From JACVRX01 sp035697245 (GTDB lineage Bacteria > Actinomycetota > Actinomycetes > Jiangellales > Jiangellaceae): 64,000 bases of DNA. The DNA lies in the NCBI GenBank assembly GCA_035697245.1, contig DASSDH010000192.1:28142-92141 (forward strand), given 5' to 3'. Under the pieces are notes generated by a model that worked only from the letters and a program-made list of their open reading frames with translations, was not told where the DNA came from and searched no databases. Shown here piece after piece: positions 8,781-18,260 of the stretch. How positions within the stretch are numbered: the stretch's first letter is position 1; each line of letters starts with the position of its first letter. The position numbers were made by a program, and so were the translations under genes.

Positions 8781-9956
8781 TCAGGATTCCCCAGGTCCCG
8801 GCCCGCCGTCCACCACGGCTCGGCGGAGCAGGTCCAGCGCCCGAACCACTGCCTGCCGGCGCACTGTCTCGCGATCATGACGTTGCCCGGACGGCTCGAA
8901 CGAGCCCACCCTGGTCCCGCGTCGGGACGCGACCGCGACGTGCATCGTGCCGGCCGGATAGCCGTCCTGCGGATCCGGTCCGGCCACCCCGGTCGTCGCT
9001 ACGCCGAAATCGGCCCGACAGCGGGTGCGGATGCCTTCGGCCATTGCAGTCGCGGTGGTGGGCGCGACAGCGCCGTCTCTCGCAAGCAGGTCGGTGTCAA
9101 CGCCGAGGAGATCGGCCTTGAGGTCGGTGGCGTAGGCCACCACTCCGCCGCGCACCACGTCTGACGCACCGGGGACGGACACGAGTGCCGCGGCGACGAG
9201 TCCACCCGTTAGCGACTCCGCCGTGGCGACAGAAACGCCACGAGCTCCCAACACCTGCACAACCGCCTCCTCGAGACGCTGGTTCTCGGCGGCGACCGCA
9301 TCGCCGAGGAGTTGCCGAGCGCGAGCCGTCGCGGCGGCCGCCAGCGTGCTGGCGTCGTTCCCGGTGCTGCCGATCAGGACCTCGACCTCGGCCGACTGGG
9401 GCAAATAGGACAGGCGGCCGCGGTCACCGAGGTACTCCCGCACCGGGTTCAACAGCTCGGCGACCCGAGACTCCGGCAGCCCGACGACGATCAATGACCG
9501 TGTGGACCGTGGCGACATGTGCCCGGCCGCCGTGACGATCTCAGGCAGCACCTGCCCGCTGACCATCGCGCGCATCTCGGCGGGCACGCCCGGGACGGCA
9601 TACACGACGGCCCGGCTCGACTCCAGCCGCGCGCCCGGCTCGATTCCGACATCGTTGGCCAGCTCGGCGTTCAGCCAATGGCCGGACAAGCGGGCCAGCG
9701 CCGCGCGCGTGACGTCGTCCGGGGTCGGCCCCAGCCCTCCTGTCACGAGGACGGCGCGGGCAGCCTCCAATCCATGCTCGACGGCCCGCACGACAGCGTC
9801 AGCGTCGTCGGGAGCAATGGTGGCCGCGCCGACCTGAAGACCCTCCTCGGTGAGTCGGCGGCCGAGCCAAGGGCCGTTCGTATCGATGGTGTGGCCCGTC
9901 AACAGCTCGTCGCCGACGAGCACCAAGGCAACGGTGTTCGGTGCGGAGGAGGTCAC
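8781..9956 (-). CDS. cinA: CinA family protein (competence/damage-inducible, NMN deamidase-type C-domain)
   Basis: This is the 391-residue full-length two-domain form. Residues 1 to about 170 form the molybdopterin-binding-like (MoCF) domain, with VGDELLTGHTIDTN at the start and VTGGLGPTPDDVTR. The C-terminal CinA domain has the TAESLTGGLVAAALVSVPGAS and ATTGVAGPDPQDGYPAGT motifs. CinA proteins include NMN deamidases and pyrophosphatases that recycle pyridine nucleotides; which activities this one has is not shown. The start GTG overlaps the stop of pgsA (GTGA), so the pair is likely translationally coupled. clgR follows 110 nt downstream. Confidence 0.93.
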   Translation of the reverse strand: MTSSAPNTVALVLVGDELLTGHTIDTNGPWLGRRLTEEGLQVGAATIAPDDADAVVRAVEHGLEAARAVLVTGGLGPTPDDVTRAALARLSGHWLNAELANDVGIEPGARLESSRAVVYAVPGVPAEMRAMVSGQVLPEIVTAAGHMSPRSTRSLIVVGLPESRVAELLNPVREYLGDRGRLSYLPQSAEVEVLIGSTGNDASTLAAAATARARQLLGDAVAAENQRLEEAVVQVLGARGVSVATAESLTGGLVAAALVSVPGASDVVRGGVVAYATDLKADLLGVDTDLLARDGAVAPTTATAMAEGIRTRCRADFGVATTGVAGPDPQDGYPAGTMHVAVASRRGTRVGSFEPSGQRHDRETVRRQAVVRALDLLRRAVVDGGPGPGES

Positions 9957-10564
9957 TTGATCGTCCCGGCGGGAGGAGTCGGTTCGGCCGAGGCGCGTTC
10001 GGCCCGGATGATTCGGCGCGCCTGAGCGACGTAATCGACACCAGTCACGACGGTGACCACCACGGCGAGCGCCATCGCGCTTACCTCGACGGGGTGCCAT
10101 GCCGCCGGCAGCGGCAGCAGATAAAGGCCGAGCGCGAGCGATTGCAAGGCGGTCTTGACCTTACCGCCCCGGCCCGCGGGCAGGGCGACATGCCGGAGCA
10201 GAGCGAAACGCAGCGCCGTCACACCAATCTCGCGAATCAGCACCACCACTGTCACCCACCAGGGCAGCTCGCCGAGCACCGACAGACCGACGAAGGCGGT
10301 GCCGGTCAGTGCCTTGTCGGCGATGGGATCCGCGATGACACCGAAGTCGGTGACGAGTCCGCGGCGCCGGGCCAGCTCGCCGTCCAACCGGTCCGTAATC
10401 ATGGCGACCGAGAAGGTCAGGAACGCACCGACCCGCGAGGCATCGTCGGCCCCACCGTCACGGAGGAGCAACCAGCCCATCAGCGGCACGAGCAGCAAGC
10501 GCAGGACGGTGAGCCCATTCGGCAGATTCCATGGGCTCGACCGGTTCTGGGCCGGGGTGGGCAC
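9953..10564 (-). CDS. pgsA: CDP-diacylglycerol--glycerol-3-phosphate 3-phosphatidyltransferase
   Basis: This is an integral-membrane CDP-alcohol phosphatidyltransferase, making phosphatidylglycerol-phosphate from CDP-DAG and glycerol-3-phosphate. The catalytic signature D-x2-D-G-x2-A-R-x8-G-x3-D-x3-D is intact in DRLDGELARRRGLVTDFG followed by VIADPIADK. The protein starts with the usual NLPNGLTVLRLLLVP first membrane segment. I chose GTG 10564 (203 residues), close to the family length; a TTG at 10627 would add 21 residues unlike the family. Neither has a clear ribosome-binding site. It overlaps cinA by 4 nt. Confidence 0.92.
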   Translation of the reverse strand: MPTPAQNRSSPWNLPNGLTVLRLLLVPLMGWLLLRDGGADDASRVGAFLTFSVAMITDRLDGELARRRGLVTDFGVIADPIADKALTGTAFVGLSVLGELPWWVTVVVLIREIGVTALRFALLRHVALPAGRGGKVKTALQSLALGLYLLPLPAAWHPVEVSAMALAVVVTVVTGVDYVAQARRIIRAERASAEPTPPAGTIK

Positions 10565-10648
10565 GCCGTCAGGGTACGACCCGGAACGGCATTCGCCCTG
10601 GTCCCGAACGTGACGGTCGACGGCCAAGAACCGGTCTCGGGGCTGCGT

Positions 10649-12013
10649 TTACTCGGGAACGGCGAACAGATCTGCTCCGAAGGAATCGCTGACGCGGGCG
10701 GTAACCAGGTCACCGCGCTGAGCGGCGATGCCGATCACCGTCGTCGTCCCATCGACATCGGGACCCTGGTGGGCGGCTCGCCCGTCCGCGGTGTCGGCCG
10801 AAACCGACTCGACGATGACCTGCACCTGCTCGCCGATCCGCTCCTCCGCCCGCTGGGCGACCAGCTCGTCGACGAGGGCGTTGACGCGCTCGACCCGGTC
10901 GGCGACTTCCTCCGCCGGGAGCTTGTCATCGAATTCGGCCGCCTCGGTGCCGTCCTCGTCGGAGTAGCCGAACACGCCGACCACGTCCAGCCGGGCGGCG
11001 ACGAGGAACGACTCCAGGGTGCCGAGGTCGGACTCGGTTTCGCCGGGAAACCCGACGATCACGTTGGAGCGAATGCCGGCACCCGGGCACTTCTCGCGGA
11101 TCGTCTGGATGAGGTCCAGGAACAGGTCTGCCGAACCGAAGCGGCGCATCCGGCGTAACACGGCCCGGCTGGCGTGCTGGAAGGAGAGGTCGTAATAGGG
11201 CGCGACGCCGGGAATGGTGACGACGGCTTCGACCAGCGTGGGACGCATCTCCGCCGGCTGCAGATAGGACAGCCGCACCCGGTCGATGCCGTCGACCGCG
11301 GCGATGTCGGGGAGCAGCGACTCGAGCAGGCGAAGGTCACCGAGATCCTTCCCGTAGGACGTGGTGTTCTCGCTGACCAGGAACAGCTCGCGCACCCCTT
11401 GTTCCGCGAGCCACCTGGCCTCCGCCAGCACCTCACCTGGACGGCGGGACACGAACGCCCCGCGGAACCGAGGGATGGCGCAGAAGGAGCAGCGCCGGTC
11501 GCAGCCGCTCGCCAGCTTCAGCGGCGCGACCGGACTGTGTTCGAGCCGGCGCCGAGGCACGGGCGGGCCAGCAGCCGGGCCAGGCCGGTCCACGGGTGCC
11601 AGCGGCAGGAGTCTTCGCCGATCGCGAGGGCTGTGGGCAACCAGCTTGCGCCCCTCGAGCACGTCGTGCAGCCGTTGGCCGATGTGCTGATAGTCGTCGA
11701 AGCCGAGAACCGCGTCGGCCTCGGTCAGTTCCGCGGCCAGGTCAGCCCCGTACCGCTCGGCCAGGCAGCCCACTGCGACCACCGACCGGGTACGGCCGCC
11801 GGTCTTGTGTTCTCCAGCTGCCAGCACCGCGTCGATCGAGTCCTTCTTGGCCTGTTCGACGAAGCCGCAGGTGTTGACCAGGACCGTCTCGGCGTCGGCT
11901 GGGTCCAACACCAGTTCGAAGCCCTCCGCCGACAGTCGGCCCGCCAACTCCTCGGAGTCCACCTCGTTGCGGGCGCAGCCCAGCGTGACGATCGCCACCG
12001 GATGCCCGCCCAT
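10649..12013 (-). CDS. rimO: Ribosomal protein S12 methylthiotransferase RimO
   Basis: This is a radical-SAM methylthiotransferase that modifies an aspartate of S12. The N-terminal UPF0004 domain carries the three cluster cysteines (Cys13 in TLGCARNEVDSEE, Cys49, Cys83). The radical-SAM motif CDRRCSFC supplies Cys171, Cys175 and Cys178, and a C-terminal TRAM domain ends the protein. The RimO-type ARNEVDSEE distinguishes it from MiaB. Several in-frame ATGs exist (12013, 12031, 12052). I take 12013, which gives 454 residues and the usual short lead before the first motif. It precedes pgsA on the same strand. Confidence 0.94.
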   Translation of the reverse strand: MGGHPVAIVTLGCARNEVDSEELAGRLSAEGFELVLDPADAETVLVNTCGFVEQAKKDSIDAVLAAGEHKTGGRTRSVVAVGCLAERYGADLAAELTEADAVLGFDDYQHIGQRLHDVLEGRKLVAHSPRDRRRLLPLAPVDRPGPAAGPPVPRRRLEHSPVAPLKLASGCDRRCSFCAIPRFRGAFVSRRPGEVLAEARWLAEQGVRELFLVSENTTSYGKDLGDLRLLESLLPDIAAVDGIDRVRLSYLQPAEMRPTLVEAVVTIPGVAPYYDLSFQHASRAVLRRMRRFGSADLFLDLIQTIREKCPGAGIRSNVIVGFPGETESDLGTLESFLVAARLDVVGVFGYSDEDGTEAAEFDDKLPAEEVADRVERVNALVDELVAQRAEERIGEQVQVIVESVSADTADGRAAHQGPDVDGTTTVIGIAAQRGDLVTARVSDSFGADLFAVPE

Positions 12014-12106
12014 GACCACGCAGCCTCGCATGCCGCGCGGCGCACGGAGCATCCGGGCGGCCCTTTCCGGGCCAAAGCATCGGGAAAGCGACAGCCCTAC
12101 GCATGC

Positions 12107-12985
12107 TCACGCCGGCGTCGCGCCCACGCGGGCAGCCAGCGCCATCGCGTCGAATGGCGCGCGCACCTTGACGTCGTTGTCGAAGTAGACGTACACGTCG
12201 TGCCCGTCGGGTTGCGCGTCGACCGGCATGCCGATCGTGTGGGCATCAGGGGAGGAACCTCCCGCTGCCCACGTGCGTACTCGGGCAGCCCACCAGTCGA
12301 GTGCCTGAACGTCGTAGCCGCTGACGTAGAGCTCCGCCGAGCCGTGCAGGCGTACGTACACGAAGCTGGAGGTGACGTCCTCCAGAAAGGGCCACTTGCC
12401 GGCAGTATCCGCGACGACCAGGCCGACGTCGTGTTCCCTGAGGAGCTCCACGAAGCCGGGTGTGACGTAGCTGCCGTGCCGGATCTCCAGCGCATGACGG
12501 AGCGGGCGGTCGACCGAGGTCGTGGTGATCGCCCCGTGCTTGAGCCGCCCGTCGTGACGCTCGGCGAGTCGAGCGGCCTCGGCCGTCGTCCGCGGCAGCT
12601 GGTCGAAGAAGGCCGCCAGCCGGCCGGGATGGAAGCCCAGCATCGGCGGCAGCTGCCACAGCAGCGGCCCGAGCTTGTGCTCAAGCGCGAGTACGCCAGA
12701 ACCGAAGAAGTTGGCCAGCGGGGTCTCGACGTCCGTCAGTTTCTTCATGTGGGTGATGAACCGACCGCCCTTCACCGAGAACACGAAGTTGTCCGGCGTC
12801 TGCTCGAACCAGCTCCGGTAGCTCGACGGCCACTGCAACGAGTAGAACGAGCCGTTGATCTCGACGCTGTTCAGCCGGCTCGCCGCGAACTCGAGCTCCC
12901 GCTTCTGCGGGAGGTCCGGCGGATAGAAGACCCCGCGCCACGGCGCGTACGTCCACCCAGAGATCCCGATCCGTATATCTGCCAC
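12107..12985 (-). CDS. DUF72 domain-containing protein
   Basis: The 292-residue TIM-barrel-type DUF72 protein begins IRIGISGWTYAPWRGVFYP, has the SVEINGSFYSLQ strand and a C-terminal YVRLHGS and DVYVYFDNDV, all typical of the family. The function of the family is unknown; its fold resembles sugar-phosphate isomerase-like barrels. The GTG start at 12985 has AGGAAAGG about 10 nt upstream. It sits 29 nt after ftsK and before rimO, so it is probably part of the same transcript. Confidence 0.88.
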   Translation of the reverse strand: MADIRIGISGWTYAPWRGVFYPPDLPQKRELEFAASRLNSVEINGSFYSLQWPSSYRSWFEQTPDNFVFSVKGGRFITHMKKLTDVETPLANFFGSGVLALEHKLGPLLWQLPPMLGFHPGRLAAFFDQLPRTTAEAARLAERHDGRLKHGAITTTSVDRPLRHALEIRHGSYVTPGFVELLREHDVGLVVADTAGKWPFLEDVTSSFVYVRLHGSAELYVSGYDVQALDWWAARVRTWAAGGSSPDAHTIGMPVDAQPDGHDVYVYFDNDVKVRAPFDAMALAARVGATPA

Positions 12986-13014
12986 GCCGACACACCTTTC
13001 CTGGTGTCAGCGTG

Positions 13015-15531
13015 TTACCCGCCGCGCAGGGTGTCGACGACCTCGTCGAGTTCATCGGGCTTGACCAGGACGTCTCGCGCCTTGGAGCCTTCGGACGGGC
13101 CGACGATGCCCCGGCTCTCCATCAGGTCCATCAGCCGGCCGGCCTTGGCGAAGCCCACCCGGAGCTTGCGCTGCAGCATCGACGTCGAGCCGAACTGCGT
13201 CGTGATCACCAGCTCGGCCGCCTGGCAGAGCAGGTCGAGGTCGTCGCCGATGTCCTCGTCGACTTCTCGTCGGGCGCCCTGTGCAGCAACGACGTCCTCA
13301 CGGTACGAGGGCTCCAGCTGAGACTTGCAGTGCCGGGTGACCGCGTGGATCTCGGACTCGGAAACCCAGGCACCCTGGATCCGCACCGGCTTGCTCGCAC
13401 CCATCGGCAGGAACAAGCCATCCCCCTGACCGACGAGTTTCTCCGCGCCGTTCTGGTCCAGGATCACCCGGGAATCGGCCAGCGAGGACGTCGCGAAAGC
13501 CAACCGCGACGGCACGTTCGCCTTGATCAGCCCGGTCACGATATCGACCGACGGGCGCTGGGTTGCCAGCACGAGGTGGATGCCGGCGGCCCGAGCCAGC
13601 TGGGTGATGCGGACGATCGCGTCCTCCACGTCGCGCGGAGCGACCATCATCAGATCAGCTAACTCGTCGACGATCACCAGCAGGTACGGATACGGCGTCA
13701 ATGTGCGCTCACTGCCGGGTGGTGCCTTCACTCGGCCGGCCCGTACCGCCTTGTTGAAGTCGTCGAGGTGGCGGAAGCCGAAATGGGCGAGGTCGTCGTA
13801 CCGCATGTCCATCTCGCGCACCACCCAACCGAGCGCCTCGGCGGCACGTTTGGGGTTGGTGATGATCGGGGTGATCAGGTGCGGGATACCGTCATACGCC
13901 GTGAGCTCGACCCGCTTCGGGTCGACCAGGATCATCCGTACCTCGTCTGGTGTGGCCCGCATGAGCACCGAGGTGATCATGGAGTTGATGCAGCTGGATT
14001 TCCCCGACCCGGTTGCTCCGGCGATGAGCACGTGCGGCATCTTGGCCAAGTTCGCGACGACGAAGCCGCCTTCGACGTCCTTGCCCAGCGCTACGACCAT
14101 CGGGTGGTGGTCCTTGCGGGCGACCGGTGAGCGGAGCACGTCGCCGAGACTGACCGTCTCCTTGTCTCTGTTGGGAATCTCTATGCCGATCGCCGACTTA
14201 CCCGGGATCGGCGACAGGATCCGGACGTCCGCGCTCGCCACCGCATAGGAGATGTTCTTCGACAGCGCCGTGACGCGCTCCACCTTGACCGCGTTGCCGA
14301 GTTCGACCTCGTACCGAGTGACCGTAGGGCCGCGGGTGTAGCCGGTGACCTGGGCGTCGATCTCGAATTGGTCGAGCACCTCGGTCAGCGCCTCGACGAC
14401 CTGGTCCGACGCCGCTGATCGGGCCCGGTGCGGACTTCCCTGGCGCAGCGCGTCGCTGGACGGCAGCGTGTAGGTGACATCGCCAGACAACGCCAGCTGC
14501 TCCACCCGCACGGGCAGCGGGGTGTGCGGAGGCGGTTCCGTCGACGCATCCGTGCGGCGCCGTTCGGCCACGACGATTCGGGTCGGCTGGTCGCTCTCCT
14601 CAGTGGTCGGGTCGTCCTCCTGGCCAGCCTGTCGCCCGGCCTTCGCCTGCTCCCGTAACAGCGGGCTGTCGTATGGGTTCAGGTCGTCCGGCGCCTCGGC
14701 CGGCGACCATCGGCGACGCAACAGGGATCGACGGGCCGGCGGGCCGGCATCGTCCGCACCGCGCTCCGCCTCGCCCCCGACCAGCCATCCCCGCACCGCT
14801 CGGCCGCGAGCGGGCAGGTCGTGTACCGGTGTTCCCGTGACGACGAGCAGGCCGAAGATCGACAGGAGTCCGAGCAGGGGCGTGGCCACCCACACGGTGA
14901 GCAGGTCGGCCAACACCGTGGAGGCGACGAACCCGACTGCCCCGCCCGCACTCTGCATGGCTGCTTCGCCGTCGACCGACCTGGGCATGCCGGCAGCGAT
15001 GTGGACGAGTCCCAGCAGACCGAGAGTCAGCGCCGTCCAGCCGACGAGCTGGCGGGCACCCGGGCCGTTGCGGTCAGGATGACGCAGGGTTCGCCAGGCC
15101 AGCAGGAGCAGCAGGATCGGCACGACCGAGGCGGCGGCGCCGACAGTACCGGCGACGACAGTCCGGATGACCTCCGCGACCGTGCTGTCGATGTTCCACC
15201 AGACGGCGGCCGCGATCACGATGCCGGCACCGACCAGCGACAGCCCGACACCGTCGCGCCGATGGGCGACATCGAGCTCACGCGCACTCGAGCCGATGCG
15301 CCGGACGAGGCCACCGACCAGGTGCGCGATACCCATCCACACCGCGCCGAACACGCGCCCGATGCCGCTGGCCGCCCTCGTCGCTACGCCGCGTCGGGGG
15401 GGCGAAAGCCGTCGCTGGGCCGCCGGTCGACTCGTCCGGCCTCGGGCCGACGCCCGACCATTACCGCGGCTGGCCGACGACTCCGACGCTGACCTGCGAG
15501 AACGGGTCATCGTTGAGCTGCGGTTCGCCAT
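13015..15531 (-). CDS. ftsK: DNA translocase FtsK/SpoIIIE
   Basis: The 838-residue protein has an N-terminal basic tail, four membrane segments (roughly 98-115, 126-146, 163-181, 199-235), a short charged linker (about 240-375), the alpha and beta motor with Walker A GATGSGKS (505-512) and Walker B-type LLVIVDELADLM, and a C-terminal gamma winged helix (QFGSTSMLQRKLRVGFAKAG) that reads KOPS-type sites. It pumps chromosome DNA through the closing septum and serves dimer resolution with XerC/D; xerC is also in this window. ATG 15531 is chosen; an upstream ATG at 15561 is in frame. It is flanked by rnj upstream and DUF72 downstream. Confidence 0.95.
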   Translation of the reverse strand: MANRSSTMTRSRRSASESSASRGNGRASARGRTSRPAAQRRLSPPRRGVATRAASGIGRVFGAVWMGIAHLVGGLVRRIGSSARELDVAHRRDGVGLSLVGAGIVIAAAVWWNIDSTVAEVIRTVVAGTVGAAASVVPILLLLLAWRTLRHPDRNGPGARQLVGWTALTLGLLGLVHIAAGMPRSVDGEAAMQSAGGAVGFVASTVLADLLTVWVATPLLGLLSIFGLLVVTGTPVHDLPARGRAVRGWLVGGEAERGADDAGPPARRSLLRRRWSPAEAPDDLNPYDSPLLREQAKAGRQAGQEDDPTTEESDQPTRIVVAERRRTDASTEPPPHTPLPVRVEQLALSGDVTYTLPSSDALRQGSPHRARSAASDQVVEALTEVLDQFEIDAQVTGYTRGPTVTRYEVELGNAVKVERVTALSKNISYAVASADVRILSPIPGKSAIGIEIPNRDKETVSLGDVLRSPVARKDHHPMVVALGKDVEGGFVVANLAKMPHVLIAGATGSGKSSCINSMITSVLMRATPDEVRMILVDPKRVELTAYDGIPHLITPIITNPKRAAEALGWVVREMDMRYDDLAHFGFRHLDDFNKAVRAGRVKAPPGSERTLTPYPYLLVIVDELADLMMVAPRDVEDAIVRITQLARAAGIHLVLATQRPSVDIVTGLIKANVPSRLAFATSSLADSRVILDQNGAEKLVGQGDGLFLPMGASKPVRIQGAWVSESEIHAVTRHCKSQLEPSYREDVVAAQGARREVDEDIGDDLDLLCQAAELVITTQFGSTSMLQRKLRVGFAKAGRLMDLMESRGIVGPSEGSKARDVLVKPDELDEVVDTLRGG

Positions 15532-15618
15532 GATCGGAAGGCTACCCTGGCCGAGACACATCGGTCTCTTTAGTCACACTGGTGTGTCCCCGTAACTTGA
15601 GAGCTCGTACTCGTCGCC

Positions 15619-17307
15619 CTAGGACTCGACAACGACCGGGATGATCATCGGCCGACGGCGGTAACGGCCGCTGACCCAACGGCCGACGGTTCGGCGGATC
15701 GTCTGCTGGAGTTGGTAGACGTCGGCGGCACCGCTCGCAGTGGCCTGCTCCAGCGCCTCGGCGACCTGCGGACGGACCTCGGCGAACACGGTGTCGTCCT
15801 CGGCGAACCCGCGTGCGTGGATCTCGGGCCCACCCGTGACCTTACCGGTGACCGAGTCGACCACGACGACAACGGAGATGAAGCCTTCCTCACCGAGGAT
15901 CCGGCGGTCCTTCAGCGACGCCTCGGCGATGCCGCCGACATTGGAACCGTCCACGTAGACGTACCCGCACGGGACCGCTCCGACCACGCGGGCGACGCCG
16001 TCGACCAGGTCGATGACGACTCCGTCCTCGGCCCGCACGATCCGGTCGGCGGGAACGCCCGAGCTCACCGCCACGGCGGAGTTGGCATGCAGGTGTCGGA
16101 TCTCCCCGTGCACCGGCATGACGTTCCTGGGTTTTACCAGGTTGTAGGCGTAGAGCAGCTCGGCGGCACTCGCGTGGCCGGACGTATGGACCATGGCGTT
16201 GCCGCGGTGAACGACGGTGGCGCCCCAGCGGGTGAGCCCGTTGATGACCCTGGCCACCGCGTTCTCGTTGCCCGGGATGAGCGACGAGGCGAGCACGACG
16301 ACATCACCTGGTTCGATGCTGATGGCTGGGTGATCGCGGTTCGCCATCCGGGACAGCGCCGCCATCGGCTCGCCCTGTGATCCGGTCGACATGAGCACGA
16401 CCTCGCCCGGTGCGAGGTCGTCGATGCTTTTCAGGTCGACCAGGGTGCCGCCGGGGATCCGTAGGTAGCCCAGGTCACGAGCGATTCCCATGTTGCGGAC
16501 CATCGACCGGCCGACGAATGCGACCTTGCGCCGGTGTGCGGCGGACACGTCGAGCACCTGCTGCACCCGATGCACATGGCTGGCGAAGGAGGCAACGACG
16601 ATCCGGCGCGGTGCCTCGGCGAAGATCCGGTCGAGCACCGGCGCGATCTCTCGCTCATGCGGCGTGTACCCGGGCACCTCGGCGTTCGTCGAGTCGACCA
16701 TGAACAAGTCGACACCGGCGTCACCCAGACGCGCGAAGCCGTTGAGATCGGTCAGTCGTCCGTCCAGCGGCAGCTGGTCCAACTTGAAGTCGCCGGTGTG
16801 GAGAACCAGCCCGGCCGGTGTCCTGATTGCGAGTGCGAGTGCATCGGGGATGGAGTGGTTGACGGCGAGGAACTCCACCTCGAATTGCCCGAACCGCTCG
16901 GTGCGTCCCGCAGCGACTTCCAGCTGGTAGGTCTCGATCTTGTGCTCGACGAGTTTCTCCTCCACGAGCGCGAGGGTGAGCCGTGACCCGACGAGTGGGA
17001 GGTCGGGCTTCTCGCGTAGGAGAAACGGAACCGCTCCGATGTGGTCTTCGTGACCATGGGTGAGCACGATGGCTTCGACCTGCTCGAGGCGATCCCGTAC
17101 GTATTCGAAGTCGGGCAGGATGAGATCGACTCCGGGCTGGTGGTCCTCGGGGAACAGAACACCGCAGTCGACGATCAACAGGCGGCCGCCGTACTCGAAG
17201 ACGGTCATGTTCCGCCCGATCTCACCTAGGCCGCCGAGCGGGACGATCCGCAGGCCACCGTCGGAGAGCGGCGGAGGCATCGCCAGCTCGGGGTGAGGAT
17301 GGCTCAC
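15619..17307 (-). CDS. rnj: Ribonuclease J
   Basis: The 562-residue metallo-beta-lactamase/beta-CASP ribonuclease has the metal motif HGHEDHIG (His84, His86, Asp88, His89), HTGDFKLDQ for the second metal ligand set, the beta-CASP segment, STGSQGEPMAAL, HTSGHAS and the C-terminal domain ending YRRRPMIIPVVVES. It combines endo- and 5'-3' exoribonuclease activity in mRNA decay and rRNA maturation. Its GTG start overlaps the dapA stop as GTGA, the conserved actinobacterial dapA-rnj coupling. Confidence 0.96.
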   Translation of the reverse strand: MSHPHPELAMPPPLSDGGLRIVPLGGLGEIGRNMTVFEYGGRLLIVDCGVLFPEDHQPGVDLILPDFEYVRDRLEQVEAIVLTHGHEDHIGAVPFLLREKPDLPLVGSRLTLALVEEKLVEHKIETYQLEVAAGRTERFGQFEVEFLAVNHSIPDALALAIRTPAGLVLHTGDFKLDQLPLDGRLTDLNGFARLGDAGVDLFMVDSTNAEVPGYTPHEREIAPVLDRIFAEAPRRIVVASFASHVHRVQQVLDVSAAHRRKVAFVGRSMVRNMGIARDLGYLRIPGGTLVDLKSIDDLAPGEVVLMSTGSQGEPMAALSRMANRDHPAISIEPGDVVVLASSLIPGNENAVARVINGLTRWGATVVHRGNAMVHTSGHASAAELLYAYNLVKPRNVMPVHGEIRHLHANSAVAVSSGVPADRIVRAEDGVVIDLVDGVARVVGAVPCGYVYVDGSNVGGIAEASLKDRRILGEEGFISVVVVVDSVTGKVTGGPEIHARGFAEDDTVFAEVRPQVAEALEQATASGAADVYQLQQTIRRTVGRWVSGRYRRRPMIIPVVVES

Positions 17308-18212
17308 AGCAGCCCCGCCGCCACCAGCTCTGCCCGCAGTTCGGCCACCTGCTCCTCGGTCGCCTCGATCAGCGGCGAGCGCATGGCCCGGCCGGTCAGC
17401 ACACCGGTGAGCTGACCGGCCGCCTTCGCCATGATCGCGCCCTGGGTCCGGGTCATGATCGCTCGGACGGCGGGAATCAGCTCGCGATGGATGCGGACGG
17501 CGTCGGGCAGGTCACCGGCATCGACCGCAGTGACCATCGCGGCGTAGCGCGATGCGGCCACGTGGGCGACCACGCTGACGACACCGATCGCGCCCTGAGT
17601 CAGGTGAGCGAGGTTGAGCCCGTCGTCGCCGGAGTAGTAAGCCAGTTCGGTGCGGGCCATGACCTCCGAGGAGGCGAACAGGTCGCCCTTTGCGTCCTTG
17701 ACAGCGACGATCCGGTCGTGGTCGGCCAGCCGGACCAACGTCTCGGTCGCGATCGCCACCCCGGAACGACCGGGGATGTCGTAGAGCATGACGGGCAGCC
17801 CGGTGGCCTCCGCCACGGCAGTGAAGTGGCGGCGCAGCCCTTCCTGTGGCGGCCTGCTGTAGAACGGCGTCACGACCAACAGACCGTGTGCGCCGGCCTT
17901 CTCGGCGTGTCGGGCCAGGTCGACGGTGTGGTGCGTGTCGTAAGTGCCGACCCCGGCGACTACCGTGGCCCGGTCCCCCACAGCGTCGAGCACCGCGCGC
18001 AGCAGCTGATCCTTCTCCGTGTCGGTCGTGGTAGGGCTTTCGCCGGTCGTGCCGCTGATGACCAGGCCGTCGCACCCCTCGGTGACCAGATGCTCTGCGA
18101 GGCGTGCCGCCCCGTCGAGATCTAGGCCGCCGTCGTCGTGGAACGGCGTCACCATCGCGGTGAGGACACGACCGAAGGGAGCGCGGCGGAGCGTGATGGG
18201 ATCGTCTGGCAT
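17304..18212 (-). CDS. dapA: 4-hydroxy-tetrahydrodipicolinate synthase
   Basis: DapA condenses pyruvate and aspartate semialdehyde in the lysine/diaminopimelate pathway. The 302-residue barrel shows SGTTGESPTT (substrate carboxylate loop), the catalytic Tyr144 in MLYDIPGRSG and the Schiff-base Lys172 in IVAVKDAKGD. The ATG at 18212 gives the standard length. It lies 48 nt downstream of thyX and is 4-nt overlapped with rnj; its pathway partner dapB is at 27323. Confidence 0.96.
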   Translation of the reverse strand: MPDDPITLRRAPFGRVLTAMVTPFHDDGGLDLDGAARLAEHLVTEGCDGLVISGTTGESPTTTDTEKDQLLRAVLDAVGDRATVVAGVGTYDTHHTVDLARHAEKAGAHGLLVVTPFYSRPPQEGLRRHFTAVAEATGLPVMLYDIPGRSGVAIATETLVRLADHDRIVAVKDAKGDLFASSEVMARTELAYYSGDDGLNLAHLTQGAIGVVSVVAHVAASRYAAMVTAVDAGDLPDAVRIHRELIPAVRAIMTRTQGAIMAKAAGQLTGVLTGRAMRSPLIEATEEQVAELRAELVAAGLL

Positions 18213-18260
18213 GGTCCTGAAGGCTACCGGTCGGTGAGTCGCCGTCGGTTGTTTCGGCCG

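Noticed and set aside
11174..13321. 715-codon plus-strand open frame across rimO, DUF72 and the ftsK end
   Set aside because: It spans three well-supported minus-strand genes and shows no domain; it is an antisense shadow.
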